Shown: one piece after another, positions 11,251 through 22,559 of the stretch
Position numbering within the stretch: the stretch's first letter is position 1
Layout of the letters: every line of letters starts with the position of its first letter
Assembly: GCF_019175285.1 (NCBI RefSeq)
Contig: NC_056525.1
Span: forward strand, 123,228,358-123,292,357
DNA: 64,000 nt
Source: Sceloporus undulatus
Lineage: Eukaryota > Chordata > Lepidosauria > Squamata > Phrynosomatidae
Direction: 5' to 3'
Translations under genes and position numbers: made by a program
Notes under the pieces: model-generated
The model's input: the letters and a program-made list of their open reading frames with translations, nothing else
Database searches by the model: none
Told to the model about the DNA's origin: nothing

Positions 11251-11348
11251 ATAGTTAAATTCAATTGATTCAGTGGGTCCACATTAAGGATTTAGCCCAT
11301 TTTGTTTTCAAGCAGCAATGATTTCTGTGACATTTTAAAGACTAATAA

Positions 11349-11480
11349 TCACACACTCTCAGCCTCAGGGGAAGGCAAGGGCAAGCCTCCTTTAGACAAA
11401 TCTTGCCAAGAAAGCCCCATGATTTATGGCCCTTAGGGTAGTTACGGGAACTACTTGAAGGCACACAACAACAACAAATG
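11349..11480 (+). repeat. SINE 3' part with BovB-type tail
   Basis: CTCTCAGCCTCAGGGGAAGG body, TTGCCAAGAAAGCCCC, then CTACTTGAAGGCACACAAC and a CAA repeat. The tRNA head is missing. Confidence 0.65.
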
Positions 11481-11619
11481 CATTTATAATAGCTTGAACT
11501 TTTACAAACAATAGTTCACTTCTTCTTCTGCAGTGTGAAGCCTTATCTAGGAGCTAAAGTGTAAAGTACTTGGTGTTGGGACTGTTCCTGAGGTCAGAGA
11601 AATTAAATGCAGCAAATAC

Positions 11620-11870
11620 AGTACTGACAAGGACTTTGACACTGGGCATGTAGAGAGATCTTGTAATGTAGCGCCTTTGAGATGAAGTGAAAGAAAGAAG
11701 CTAGTAGCATAAGCTTTCGTAACTTCAATATACTTCCCCAAATGCATCTGAGGAAGTACCGTAGTCTCAAGTCTACAAAAGTTCATGCTGCCAACTTCTT
11801 TAGTTAGTCTCAAAGGTGCTACAAAATCTCTCTACATACTGATTCTACAGACTAACATGGCTATATCTGA
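11620..11870. repeat. Head-on pair of dispersed-repeat ends with hammerhead-like cores
   Basis: Two copies of one repeat (AGAGAGATCTTGTA, CCTTTGAGA, GCATGAGCTTTCG, CTACTTCCTCAGATGC) meet in inverted orientation near 11,745. The plus-sense copy has CTGAGGA at 11,748-11,754, a hairpin and AAAAG; the minus-sense copy keeps TACGAAAGC. A related copy is at 12,060-12,165, with others near 58.6 and 59.65 kb. Possibly ends of a Penelope-like element. Confidence 0.4.
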
Positions 11871-11879
11871 ATTTTGAAA

Positions 11880-12830
11880 CTGGGTATTCACAAAAGAGAT
11901 TTACAGTTCATTAGCAAGTTTCAAAGAGGTTTGTTATCTGGATTCCAATAAGTTCCTCCTTATATAAAACGTATTTTAAAAACATTTTATTTCTGTGTTT
12001 AAATGCCTGGTAATCCTTCTGTGGCTAGTATTAAATAAGAAGATAGGCAGCTATCTTACATTCAGTATGTAGAGAGATCTTGAAGCATCTTTGAGACTAA
12101 CTGAAAGAATGAAATTGGCAGCATGAGCTTTCATAGACTTCAGCCTACTTCCTCAGTAGGAAGTATTTCTGCATTTGGTGGAGAGGAAGCCAGGCACAGA
12201 CATTTACTGTATATGTCATTGGTATGTGAGGATATCAATTCAAATTACAATTCTTACATTCAGTCTGTAAGAAAACTGGCTAGCTTGCTAATTCTCTTGT
12301 GCACTAAGGAAAATTACTGCAAAGTGGTCCTGTGAGCAGCAAACATGAGACTCATCAATTAGACAAATTCATGGAGAATGTTATAGATCAGATGCATTTA
12401 TTTGAAGGGTACTCAGGTTATCAATAGCTGCTAGTTATGATGGCAAAATGCTGTCTCCAGATTCAGATATAGCATGCCTCTTAATGCCAGTTGCTGGGGG
12501 AACAACAACTAAAAGGAAGCTATTTATTGTTTTGCTTTGTGAGCTTCCCAGGAGCATCTAGTAACCTGCTGGGAAACATGATGCTGACCTAGATAGGCCA
12601 TTGCTGTGATCCAGCAGGATTCTTCTTATATTACCAAAAGTTGTTCTGGCATTGTGATGCCATATTTTATTCATAGCCGTAGCATTATTACATGAATGAA
12701 CAATGCTTTCTCATTAGCACTGAGAATTGGCATGGACATGCCATGAAATCTAAACAACACAACAAACAGATGTCAAGAAGCTTGCATGGGAACATAATTA
12801 TGAGCTTATTTTCTAATTCAAACAGTTGTA
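11880..12830. other. Intergenic DNA with repeat fragments
   Basis: Includes the repeat copy at 12,060-12,165 and a fragment at 12,520-12,625 (TGACCTAGATAGGCCATTG, GATCCAGCAGGATTCTTC) seen widely in reptile genomes. No gene. Confidence 0.4.
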
Positions 12831-13037
12831 CAGTCGGCCCTCTTTATACACAGATTTCTTATACATGGATTCAAGCATCCACGGTTTGAAAATGTTCAAA
12901 AAAGGTATACATTTTAAATATCAAACCTTGATTTTCCATTTTTTATAAGAGACACCCTTTTGCTGTGTCATTATATTTAATGGGACTTGAGCATCCATGG
13001 ATTTTGTTATACACGAGGGATCTTGGAACCAAAGCCC
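12831..13037. mobile_element. Tigger-like mariner MITE
   Basis: Starts CAGTCGGCCCTC after a TA. Carries TGGATTCAAGCATCCACGG and TGGGACTTGAGCATCCATGG, the internal signature of Tigger/MER2-type elements. The right end is degraded. Confidence 0.65.
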
Positions 13038-13199
13038 AGTGTATATCTAAACTAGCACACTTCAGAAGCTAGGGTGAGTGGTGCAAATGAACTTTGGGAC
13101 TCTACTTCAATTAGTAATTTGATTAAATTAATAGTCTTCAACAAGTTTTTCCCCCCTCACTTCATTGAGCTGTCTATAAAATTTCACCAGGTTGCTGTG

Positions 13200-13640
13200 T
13201 GAACATAAGAACAAGAGAAAAACCATGTTGAATCAACACTGGCCTACTTAGGACAGCATTTAGATCACATAATGTCCATTCATCAGATATTTATCAGAAA
13301 CCCACAAGCAGAACATGAATGCAATAGCACCTGCCTGCTTGTGGTCCACAGCCTCTAATTCTATAGGTAATATGGCATCCTCCTTTTCCATTAATTTGTC
13401 AAACCTACCTTCAGAGCCACCGAAATTGGTGGTCACTTCCATTACAACCTGTGGTAGTGAATTCCAGTTTTTCCCTTATAGGAAGAGCTTCAATCTGTCC
13501 TCTCACCTTTTGGCTTCAGTGAACAATCTAGGGTTATGTTATTGAAGGAAAATGTCTCCTTATTCAGTTCTCCACACCAATAACTCTGTGCCATATTTCC
13601 CTTTGCTTATCTTTTTCTGAAGAACTTTTATTTATTTTTC
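13200..13640. repeat. Old dispersed repeat, probably LINE 3' region
   Basis: Starts GAACATAAGAACAAGAG and includes GTGGTAGTGAATTCCAG and AGTTCTCCACACCAATAAC, phrases common to an abundant reptile repeat whose family I cannot name with certainty. No coding content. Confidence 0.4.
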
Positions 13641-14482
13641 TTCATAGGATCCAAGATTTTTATCTTGTTGCCCTTTCTAATTCAAAAAGCTTTTTATATA
13701 AACTAGCATGCTTTATATATAAACTGCACAAATATACTTGGGAGAGTTTAGCTTACCATTTTGGGCATTGCTCTGATCTGCTAGGGCTCTTTGATTTTTA
13801 TCAATCCAATCTTGCATATGTACTTTAAAAAATGCTCCAGTGAGTTCATTCCCAGGTAAATGAATATAAGATTATTTTCATCCAGGGAACCTTTGGCCTT
13901 CCAGTGGTTGGACTTTGACTCCCAGGAGACCCAATCAGCATGGCTAATGGTAAAGGATTATAGGTTCCCCACCCACATTGTTAACATTAATTTGCTAGCT
14001 TTCTTTCTTATACTGTACTGTACTGTGAATTTAGGAAATTAGAGCAATGTGCATTAACCAAATATCTTACGCATCAGGGACCCTTTCACATAACACAATA
14101 AAGCACTGTAATTCTTCTTTTACAGCCATGGTAGCTCTCTGGCTGAGACCCCTTCCAAAACTGCAAATCCCAAGAGGTTGCTATTGCATTTAAAGTGAAA
14201 TCACAGTGCTACAATAATAGTGCAAAGGGGCCCTTGCTATCCTCTCTGCCCGCCGCCACACTGCTTATCTTCATAAACAAAGTGGCAATTTTCTCTCAGC
14301 TCTTTCCGCTCTCTTGAAACATACTTGCTGTCCTGGTTATGTACCACTGTTGTGTGCACAAGGTGACCAGGCATCCTCCTTTTCCAGGACATGTTTTCTC
14401 AACCTTCTGTCCAGCAGAAATTCCAAAATGTGAATTTGTGCATTGCATGCTGACAAGGCTGGAGCCATAATGACACAGCAAA
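13640..14482. other. Unassigned intergenic DNA
   Basis: No gene. A weak MITE-like fragment at about 14,090-14,230 (CACTGTAATTCTTC ... CACAGTGCTAC). Confidence 0.35.
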
Positions 14483-14680
14483 GGTCCAAAACACACTGCA
14501 GAAATAAATCCAGTTTGAAACCACTTTTCACTGCTCCTGCTCAGTGCTAGGGAATCCTGGGAATTGTAGTTTGTTGTGGCTCCAGACAGAGAAGGCTACA
14601 CTTCTCAGGATTCCCTAGCATTGAGCCAGGGCAGTTAAAGCGGTCTCAAACTGGATTATTTCTGCAGTCTGTTTTGGACC
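14483..14680. mobile_element. Palindromic MITE (TCCAAAACACACTGCAG family)
   Basis: Nearly intact copy: GGTCCAAAACACACTGCAG at the left and CTGCAGTCTGTTTTGGACC at the right, arms CTAGGGAATCCTGG and AGGATTCCCTAGC. Confidence 0.8.
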
Positions 14681-14969
14681 AGAGTCGAGAGGGGAGGCTT
14701 CAGTTTGTCCAAGGGGATTTGAAAATACTGGCAGTAGGTTTTAGAAAACCAGAGAGGGAGGGAAAGAGACACAGACACACCTGAAACAGGCCAAAGAGAA
14801 CTGACCATGCTCAGCCAAAGTCCAGGAGCCTTTAAATACCTAGTAGACATTTGATATAAAAGTACAGGTGTGGATCAAACAGACCTCTTTGGGTCTCTCA
14901 AAAATTAAAATGTCCCAGAGATGGAGAACAGCTGGCTCTTGTTTCTGAGTGATGAACCTGGAATGTGTA

Positions 14970-15060
14970 TTTAGAAGCACAGAACTGGAAGGAATCCCAA
15001 GGGTCATCCAGTCCAACCCAGTTCTGCCATGCAGGGAGACAAAATCAAAGCCCTTCTGCC
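14970..15060 (-). repeat. CR1 LINE 3' end fragment
   Basis: AACTGGAAGGAATCCCAAGG and CATCCAGTCCAACCC are the complement of the CR1 terminus. Another plus-sense terminus lies at 15,435-15,493 (GGATTGGATGGCCCTTGTGG). Confidence 0.65.
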
Positions 15061-15157
15061 TGGGGCAGAGGTACATGATCCATGTATCTTTTAATCCATG
15101 GATTGAGGAAACCACAGCATAAGCAATCTGCACAGTCTACAAATAAAACACATACAC

Positions 15158-15366
15158 ACAGGTGTCCCTTCCAATTTGCAGGGATCCGTTCTGGACCATC
15201 CCATGAATCGGAAAAATCGGCAATATTTGGGTCCCATTTATTTCAATGGCCACGTGCTACTGCTTGTGGTCCTGTGCATGCGCACACCATTTTGTTCCCT
15301 CCCTACTTGCCGTCTGTGAGTGATCAAGACTGCGGATCCCAAGTCCGCGAAAAGTATGACTGTATA
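15158..15366. mobile_element. Tigger-like MITE, diverged
   Basis: CAGGTGTCCCTTCCAATTTG at the left and a right end around AAAAGTATGACTGTATA, with TTTGGGTCCCATTTATTTC inside. Inserted between the two CR1 ends noted at 14.97 and 15.44 kb. Confidence 0.45.
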
Positions 15367-15499
15367 TAGGGAGCCATGTTACTCTGCTCCAGTAGGAAAA
15401 GGAAGGCATCTCCTCCAATTTGATTGAGAGTTTCTGCATGGCAGGGGACTGGATTGGATGGCCCTTGTGGTCTCTTCCAACTAGGATTCTGTGAATTCT

Positions 15500-16480
15500 C
15501 CAGATTTTCCAGGGATGGTCCTGGTATTAATCCTCCTCCATCCGACTTTCTTTGCTGCTTTGAAAATGTCCTGGTTTCTCTCTCCTCCTCCCGCTTTCTC
15601 CCTTCGTCCTTGGCTTATGCCAATTGCCGTGAACCGAATTTAAAAAACAAAAGTAGCTTTCTCCCAATTAATGCCAGGGGAAAAGGAGAGAAAGGGACAG
15701 ACTCTTGGGACCTTTCTGGGAGAAAGGAGGCATACAAATGAAATAAATAATCATAAAAAATTAAACTCTTGCCTTTCCCTGTAGGCTCCGGCAAAAGCAA
15801 ACCTCTCCTAGCTTTGGGGCAGCAGAATATCCTGTGTGCTGAGTGACTCTACATTGCTTCTTAAAGAAAAATGTCTCCCAAAAAGCAAGCAAAGGGGAGG
15901 ACCCTGCCAGCTTCCCTTGAGGAGATCCCCTTTGAATGACAAAGCCCCCCAAACTGTGAATATTCCATAGATTTCATTTGTACAGGAGGAAATAAAAGAG
16001 AATTAAAGGATTCTTGGGGCACCTTTAAGACCCACTGATTCATTTTAACACAGATTTTGATGGTTACAATCGATTTCCTCAGATATGTTGAATTCAGCCT
16101 AGTACAGTATAGCATTGGCCTTTTTAGCTATCACACATGTCCTCCAGCTTGAGCATGACTAAGAAGCATGAATTTACATTTCTTTGAATGTTTTTAGGTT
16201 TTGTTATGTAATGTCCTCCTGTTTCCTTGAATACCCTACATTTTCTTGAATGTCTCACTACAACAATTAGGTGCCCGATCCACCTTTGTGGTGAGGACAT
16301 CTGGTCACCCTGTGTGCGCACTTTTAAAATGAACGAAAGCCTAAAAGTCCCAGCAGAGATGGAGAGCAAGTGACAACTGCTGAGATGCCCTTTTCTATAA
16401 AAGCAGCCAATGTTGTTGTAGTTCCTAGTGTGTGCCCTCAAGTCGTTTCTGACTTATGGCAGCTCTTATCACAGGACATC
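15500..16480. other. Unassigned intergenic DNA
   Basis: No gene. A minus-sense SINE tail fragment lies at 16,408-16,465 (GTTGTTGTAGTTCC, CCCTCAAGTCGTTTCTGAC). Confidence 0.35.
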
Positions 16481-16486
16481 AGGGCA

Positions 16487-16707
16487 GCATCCGCACTGCA
16501 GAAATAATCCGGTTGGGTCCCGCTTCAACTGCCACAGCTCCATGCTATGGAATTCTGGGAAATGTAGTTCTTTATGACTTTATGAAAGGACGTCCTGCGG
16601 GGACAGCAAAACTGGTGCCACAACAAGCAGGCGGGTTTTTAGTCTGTTTTTAATATGAATATATTTTATGTGGTTTTATATTATATTGTGTATATTTTAT
16701 GTGATTT

Positions 16708-16738
<31 letters not shown>

Positions 16739-16817
16739 ATACATACACACACACATTTTAATTGTTCAAATTTTATAATAATTTTAAAGGCGGGGAGAAA
16801 GGCGGGATAAAAATGAA

Positions 16818-16849
<32 letters not shown>

Positions 16850-17263
16850 GGCTAGTTTGGCCTCCCCGCTGCACTCTTTTTGCAGGAAGGTAAAGGCCTT
16901 TTTATTTAAGCAGGCATTTGGCAATTAACTGATTGCAAAGAAGGGTTTTCTAATTCTATTTGTGCACTGCATTTTTTTGTTATTATTATTATTAATATTA
17001 TTATATTTATTGATATCCCGCCCTTCTCCCAAGACTGGGGCTCAGGGCGACATTAAAAAACCAGTGAAAAACATGCAAAAACCAATACATTAAAACAGGA
17101 TTAAACTGCTACAACAATTAAAACAAATTCAATGCTAAAATATCAAATAAAATTTTAAAAAAGATAAAAAGGCTTAAAAATAAAACAAACAAACATTCCC
17201 AGAAGGCCATAGCATGGCAGTTAAAAAAAAAGGTGGTCAAACTGGATTATTTCTGCAGTGCAG
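16487..17263. mobile_element. Palindromic MITE split by LINE debris
   Basis: The left half (CACTGCAGAAATAATCCGG, 16,496 on) runs to about 16,625. The right end (AAACTGGATTATTTCTGCAG) is at 17,239-17,258. Between them are an L2-type 3' tail with an AAT run (16,630-16,850), a second L2 segment (16,890-16,980) and a minus-sense LINE tail (16,979-17,190). An AT/AC microsatellite is at 16,708-16,755. Confidence 0.55.
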
Positions 17264-17899
17264 AGGCAGCTCTCTTTCTGTGTGTGTGTGTGTGTGTATA
17301 TGTATATGTGGCTTTTATGCTTGTCCTTTATTTCTTTTAAGCCAGGACTTTGTCCTTTGCCCTCAGAGCTGTGTGTTGTGACCTGTCTCCAGGCTCAAAG
17401 GCCTACAATAATGGCTGAGGGAGGCAGGGAGCAAAGGCAGGCCCCTGCCAAGCTGGAAGGACCATTGCCCTGACTGCCTCAGCCAGGAAACACTTCCATC
17501 ATGAAAAGCCAGCTCCTGAGGGGTTTATTATGGTCTGAGAGGGCAAGAGAACTACATATCCCAGCATGCCACTGAGAAACCTCACATGGTGACGTGGGAG
17601 GGAGGGAGGGAGGGATGGCAGCTGCTGTTGTCCCAACCCTAGGAAGTTAGCATGGGACCCTGGGCGGTGCTAGGACTAGGAGCAAAGCAACAGCCCTGGA
17701 GGAGGCCACAAGGGTCCCAAGGAGAGAGGCCACACAACAGCAGCCAAAGAAAAGGGTCTTATTTTATTTCAGCTTGACTCCAGGAGGAGGAAGAGTCTGC
17801 AAAAGGAGAGGTAAGGGACACAAAACATAAGGGAGCCCAGCATTGGATGGTTGGCATCATAAACCATTGCAGTTCCAAATCTGGCACATTATAGAGACA

Positions 17900-18210
17900 A
17901 GGTGTGTCTGTACTGGAGGGATAATCCGGTTCCATGCCCCCTTCAGCTGCCATGGGTCAATGCTAGGGCATGGAGTGCAGTTTGTTGTGGCACCAGGGCT
18001 CTCTCTTCTCTAATAGAGAAGGCTTAAGTGTCTCACAAAACTACAGAGTAATTCCCTAGCATTGAGCCAACGCAGTTAAAGCGGTCTCAAACTGGATTAT
18101 TTCTGCAGTGTGTTTTGGACTAATAAACTACAGTTTCCAGAATTCCCTAGCATTGAGCCAAGGCAGTTAAAGCGGTCTCAAACTGGATTAATTTCTGCAG
18201 TGGGTTACAA
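17900..18210. mobile_element. Palindromic MITE plus an extra right half
   Basis: A copy with a diverged left arm (GGATAATCCGGTTCC) ends CTGCAGTGTGTTTTGGAC at 18,120. It is directly followed by a second right half (18,121-18,205), both with AAAGCGGTCTCAAACTGG. This looks like partial tandem duplication or one copy inserted in another. Confidence 0.6.
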
Positions 18211-18495
18211 AGGTGCTGCAATTTGTATACAATTTGGATGGGGGTGTAGTTAACAACAACAACAACAAAGAATGGTTGCAGGAGGTCTTGCTACAGACCA
18301 ACAACTTAACACTTCAGTCTCTTAATAGAAATGTTTCTCAGAATTATTCTTAATGAAATAATAATAATAATTTATTTATTTACTTAATTCTTACCCACCT
18401 CTCCCTCTCGATCAAGGCAGTAAACAACAACAAATCAACACCATCAATTAAACCACATTTATTAAAACATGCAGCAGTTTAAAAGGCCAAATAAC

Positions 18496-18724
18496 ACTTG
18501 TTGTTGCTGTGTGTCTTCAAGTTGTTTCCGACTTATGACAACCCTATCATTGGGTTTTCTTGGCAAGATTTGTGCAGAGGGGTTTTGCCATTGCCATCTT
18601 CTGAGGCTGAGAGAGTGTGACTAGCCCAGGGTCACTTGGTGGATTTCATGGCTGAGCTGGGAAATAAACCCTGGCCACCAGAGTCATAGTCCAACGCTCA
18701 AACCACTATGCCACACTGGCTCCT
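18496..18724 (-). repeat. tRNA-derived SINE, near full length
   Basis: On the minus strand: head CCAGTGTGGCATAGTGG, central CTCAGCCTCAGAAGATGGC, CTTGCCAAGAAAACCCAATG, tail CGGAAACAACTTGAAG and CAACAACAA. The tail matches the 3' end of the BovB LINE at 41.5 kb (GGTCAAGATCGACTCAAGG then CAACAACAA), so BovB machinery probably moved it (Sauria-SINE type). Confidence 0.8.
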
Positions 18725-18900
18725 AAGACACACACATAATAAGACATGCACATTTTAAAACAGTCTACATTTAAAATTCATCATCGTAATTCACAATTTT
18801 AAATTATCTGGATAAGTCTGCTGGAAGAGACTGATCTTCAGTGCTGTTTTAGTCTAGGGACAGCTGAAGAAAAAGTCCTCTGGCTGACAGTTATTGACTA

Positions 18901-19374
18901 AGGGTCCAAACAGACAGGCCAAAATAAAGCTGCATTGGGTCACTTTGGCGCGTTACAGAGCGCCCAAAATGGGCGCTCTGCCGGTTGCTGTGTCTGGAAA
19001 CCGCAGCGGTCAAACCACGCAGTTCCCAGATGTAACAAAAAGAAGCCGCAAAAAGCTGCTTCTTTTTGTGCCCTGGAAGTGGTGCCGCAAGTGGCCAATG
19101 GCGCACTCGCAATGTCACTTCTGTTGCGGGACGTGCGGACGCTATGCGTCCCCAACGTCAAGATGGCGGTGCCCGTGTAAAATGGGCGCTGCCAATTTGT
19201 ACGCACCGAGCGCCCCTTTCTAACCCTAGTACGTGCTCCGCACATACTTTATGCCTGTGCGGAACGGGCCTTTGTTTAAATGATGCATGTGTCCTAAGAG
19301 TCCAAAAGCCATGCCAAAGCCATGCTCTAAAGTGACCCGAAGCAACTTTATTTTGGCCTGTCTGTTCAGGCCCT
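18901..19374. mobile_element. Harbinger-like MITE containing a second MITE
   Basis: Outer arms GGCCAAAATAAAGCTGC and GCAACTTTATTTTGGCC belong to the 4,714 family. Inside, 18,947-19,270 is another element with GGCGCGTTACAGAGCGCC at the left and GGAACGGGCC at the right, flanked by TTT on both sides. The inner element is very rich in CpG. Confidence 0.6.
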
Positions 19375-20040
19375 TAGTCCTGGCTGACTGGAATAAATGT
19401 CCACCAGAGGACTTGAGCATACAGGGTGGATTATATGGGAGGAAGGAAGCCTGTAGATAACCTGGGCACAAACCATGTAAGGAATTAAAGGTAATAACGT
19501 ACACTTTGTACCTGGATGAATGAGTGTAGCAATATGAAAGAACTCCCCTGCAGAAGGTCTGGGCTGTAAATTGTACAGTTACCGTCAATCCCAGCCAACA
19601 TGGACAGTGCCAGCAGGAGATGATGGGAGCTGTAGGACAATCAATATGGAGGGTGCTGGATTGCAGAATCCTGTTTTTGCTGCAGCAGACTAACATAACT
19701 GTCCCTTTTGGCAACGGGAAAATGCTTTTTAGTACCATTGAAATGACTGTAAGGTGCAAGAAATAAAAGTCTTGAAACTGGCAAAAGGAGGCTGCCCCTC
19801 CATTTGGTATCCTGATCTTTTCCTTGTTTTTATTCAGTCTTCACTTTCTAGCAGTACTTCCTTGTATCAAGGTCATTGTTCCTCAATCTCCAAACACTAT
19901 AAAACAGAAGTTCTCAGTCTTTTATAGATCACTTAAAATTTTTAGTAGGTTTGGACAAGTTGTATAATTTCTTACAGATCAGAGCACATACATAACTAAT
20001 GATTTTTCTCCATTCAGTATTGGCATCTTTGTCAAAAGCA
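19375..20040. other. Unassigned repeat-derived DNA
   Basis: No gene. A fragment at 19,590-19,670 (CCAGCCAACATGGACAGTG, GATGATGGGAGCTGTAG) looks like an old dispersed repeat. Confidence 0.35.
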
Positions 20041-20216
20041 TGCTTGGCCGTGGAAACCCACTAGGTGACCTCAGGGAAGTTTCACTCTCTCAGCCTCAGA
20101 GGAAGGCAAAGGCAAACCCCCTCTGAATAAATCTTTCCAAGAAAATTCTGTGATAGCTACACCTTAGGGTCACTGTAAATCAGAAACTAACTTGAAGGCA
20201 CATAACAACAACAATG
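20040..20216 (+). repeat. SINE with BovB-type tail
   Basis: Body CTCAGCCTCAGAGGAAGGC, ACCTTAGGGTCACTGTAAAT, tail CTAACTTGAAGGCACATAAC with CAACAACAA. Confidence 0.75.
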
Positions 20217-20639
20217 TATTGAGTAGTGGTCAACACATGGTGGGTAGGATCCAGATAGATGTTCATTCATAGAAATACTGAGATCCAGTAGAAGTTGGGA
20301 AAGTGATTTTTGTTGCTTCTTCCCTCACTTTCCTCTTCCATGCATTTTCAGAGGTCTCTTAGGTGTCCTGTGCAACTTTCCAGGACACATGGGAAAAGGA
20401 AGAGTACAGCACAAGCAGAACTCTCCTAGCCACTACTGTGAGCCAACAAGGGCTGGCCCTATTAGGCAAAGTAGGGCAGGTGCCTCAAGCAACAAATGTT
20501 GGGTGTTGTGAAAGGACAGCAAATTCTTTGTATCTATACTTGTTATTATTTATGTTACTAGGGATGGATAGGGGTGTTTGAGAACAGCAAAATGCAAAAG
20601 AACTAGCTTTACAATTGTCACTATACAATTGTCACTATA

Positions 20640-20996
20640 CACTTGTCCCTCCATGTTTGCTGGGGTTAGGGGCACAGGACCCCTGTGAATGTGGAAAAAC
20701 TGCAAATAGCAAAACACGTTTTTTTATCCAAGAGAACACCTCTCTAGGAATCTCCAGTGCAACTCTGTAGTCAATATCTGTCAGACATTGACCATAGAAT
20801 GGCACTGGAGGAGCTACAAATGCCTAGTGGAGTGTTCTCTCTAGGAATCTCTAGGTCCATCAATGTGATTTTTGGTTAAAGTTGACCATAGAGTTGCGCT
20901 GGAGGACCTAGATATTGCTAAAGAGAAACATACTAATAAAATCTGTGAATAATCAAAGCTGCAAAAGTCAAAGCTGCAAATGTGGAGAGGCAAGTG
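20640..20996. mobile_element. Mariner-like MITE
   Basis: Ends CACTTGTCCCTCCATG and TGGAGAGGCAAGTG are inverted, with TA on both sides (20,638-20,639 and 20,997-20,998). Contains a short internal repeat (CACTGGAGGAGCTA / GCTGGAGGACCTAG). No coding content. Confidence 0.7.
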
Positions 20997-20999
20997 TAC

Positions 21000-22550
21000 A
21001 GTGCAATCTTATGCGTGCTTACTCCAAAGTGGCTCAAAATAAGTTAAGTGGAACATATTTCCAAGAAAATGATGTTACTATTGCAGGCTTAGATTTTAAA
21101 AATCTTGCTTAATATATTGTAATATCTAGTGTTTATTTTAGATTTTTTCCCACTTTATCCAGACCAATTTTGTTTTCTTTATTCTATTTTCCAAGATCAC
21201 TGGGGAATGATGTGCACGGCATTCTGACAAATTGCTGAACCATTCAAAATAGACAAAAGACAGCTTATTGACTAAGTCATAAAGTGAAACTAAACAAATA
21301 AAGAGATCGAAACTCAGGAGAAGATGGCGGAAGAAATCATACAAACTACTCAGAAAGGTGTGCCTGGATATTATATGGTGTAACTAGTTTGTCCAAATCA
21401 TATAAAAAGCCAAAGCATATACAGACAAAGCAGATTTGATGCCAGTGTGTTTAGGATAATTAAAGTATGTTGATTTTGTGTGTAATGCGAGTTGGACAGT
21501 AGTTATTTAAGAAGTCAGGAACAGGGAAATATTCTAACTCTGCTGAACATATTATAAATATTAGAGTTTTTAAAGACTCAAGGGCCTTTTCCCATTTGCA
21601 AAATAGCAAGTGCCCCAACAGGAACTTAGACTGCAAACAAGGGTTTTACTTGTTCTTCACTCAGGCATAACAGAGCTGGCTGAAGACAAGGTGAGATTTA
21701 TTACTGAGTTGTGGATTTTGTGGGAACAACTGTATTAATGAACTCTCATGGTCTTGATCTTTACCACCACCAAGCTTGTCTTTCTACCTAAAATGTTAGG
21801 GAGTAAACTGACAATTACTGCTGAATGGGTTGAATAGACCCAGGGGAACCAAGCAGTCAGAGAGCCAGTGGACCACAGCCATTAGAATGTTCGACTTGTA
21901 GTTATTGGAGAAGTCTAGAGTGAGATCTCCAATCATCTCTGAAAGCCAAGGACAAGCACTCTTGTCACAGAGGATTAAATGAGATCTATATCTTAGAGAC
22001 ACCTGAGCCAAGGACAAAATATAAATGCCATAAACATTGTTAAGTGACAATGACATTTTCCTGATTTAAGATATTTTAGGCCACTTCTCAGTCAGGAGCT
22101 TCCAATGTGGTTTACACAGAATAATAAAGCTAATTTAATAAATAAACAAACAAATAACAATGAAACACTACATAATAAATCAAGAAGCTGTTTGAAGTAA
22201 TGATTCATAGAAATTCACCTGATGTCTCAGTATTTTTCATTACAGTCCATGGACCCATCAATATAAAGAGAAATTATACAGCCTTAAATAATAATTATAA
22301 AAATAATAATACAATTTATTTGTATTCTGCTTTTTCACTAGGAATCAAAGCGGATTACAGCAGTATAAAGATAAATCACGGTGCAGTTAAAATCACAATA
22401 AAAAAAACCATCTCGCAACCCACCCCTGATCATAAAAAATAGTCAAATTCATAAAAAGAGATTAAATGATAAACTGAGTTAAACTATCCAAGTGAATTCC
22501 CTAAAATTGCAGGTAGAGTTGGGTGGGAAGATGTCTTCTGGGGGGGGGGG
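21000..22550. other. Upstream region of TOR1AIP2, unassigned
   Basis: AT-rich, with a LINE-type 3' fragment at 22,285-22,350 (ATACAATTTATTTGTATTC, AATCAAAGCGGATTACAG). A G run at 22,540-22,552 precedes the L2 LINE. No exon recognised. Confidence 0.35.
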
Positions 22551-22559
22551 GGCACAGGG

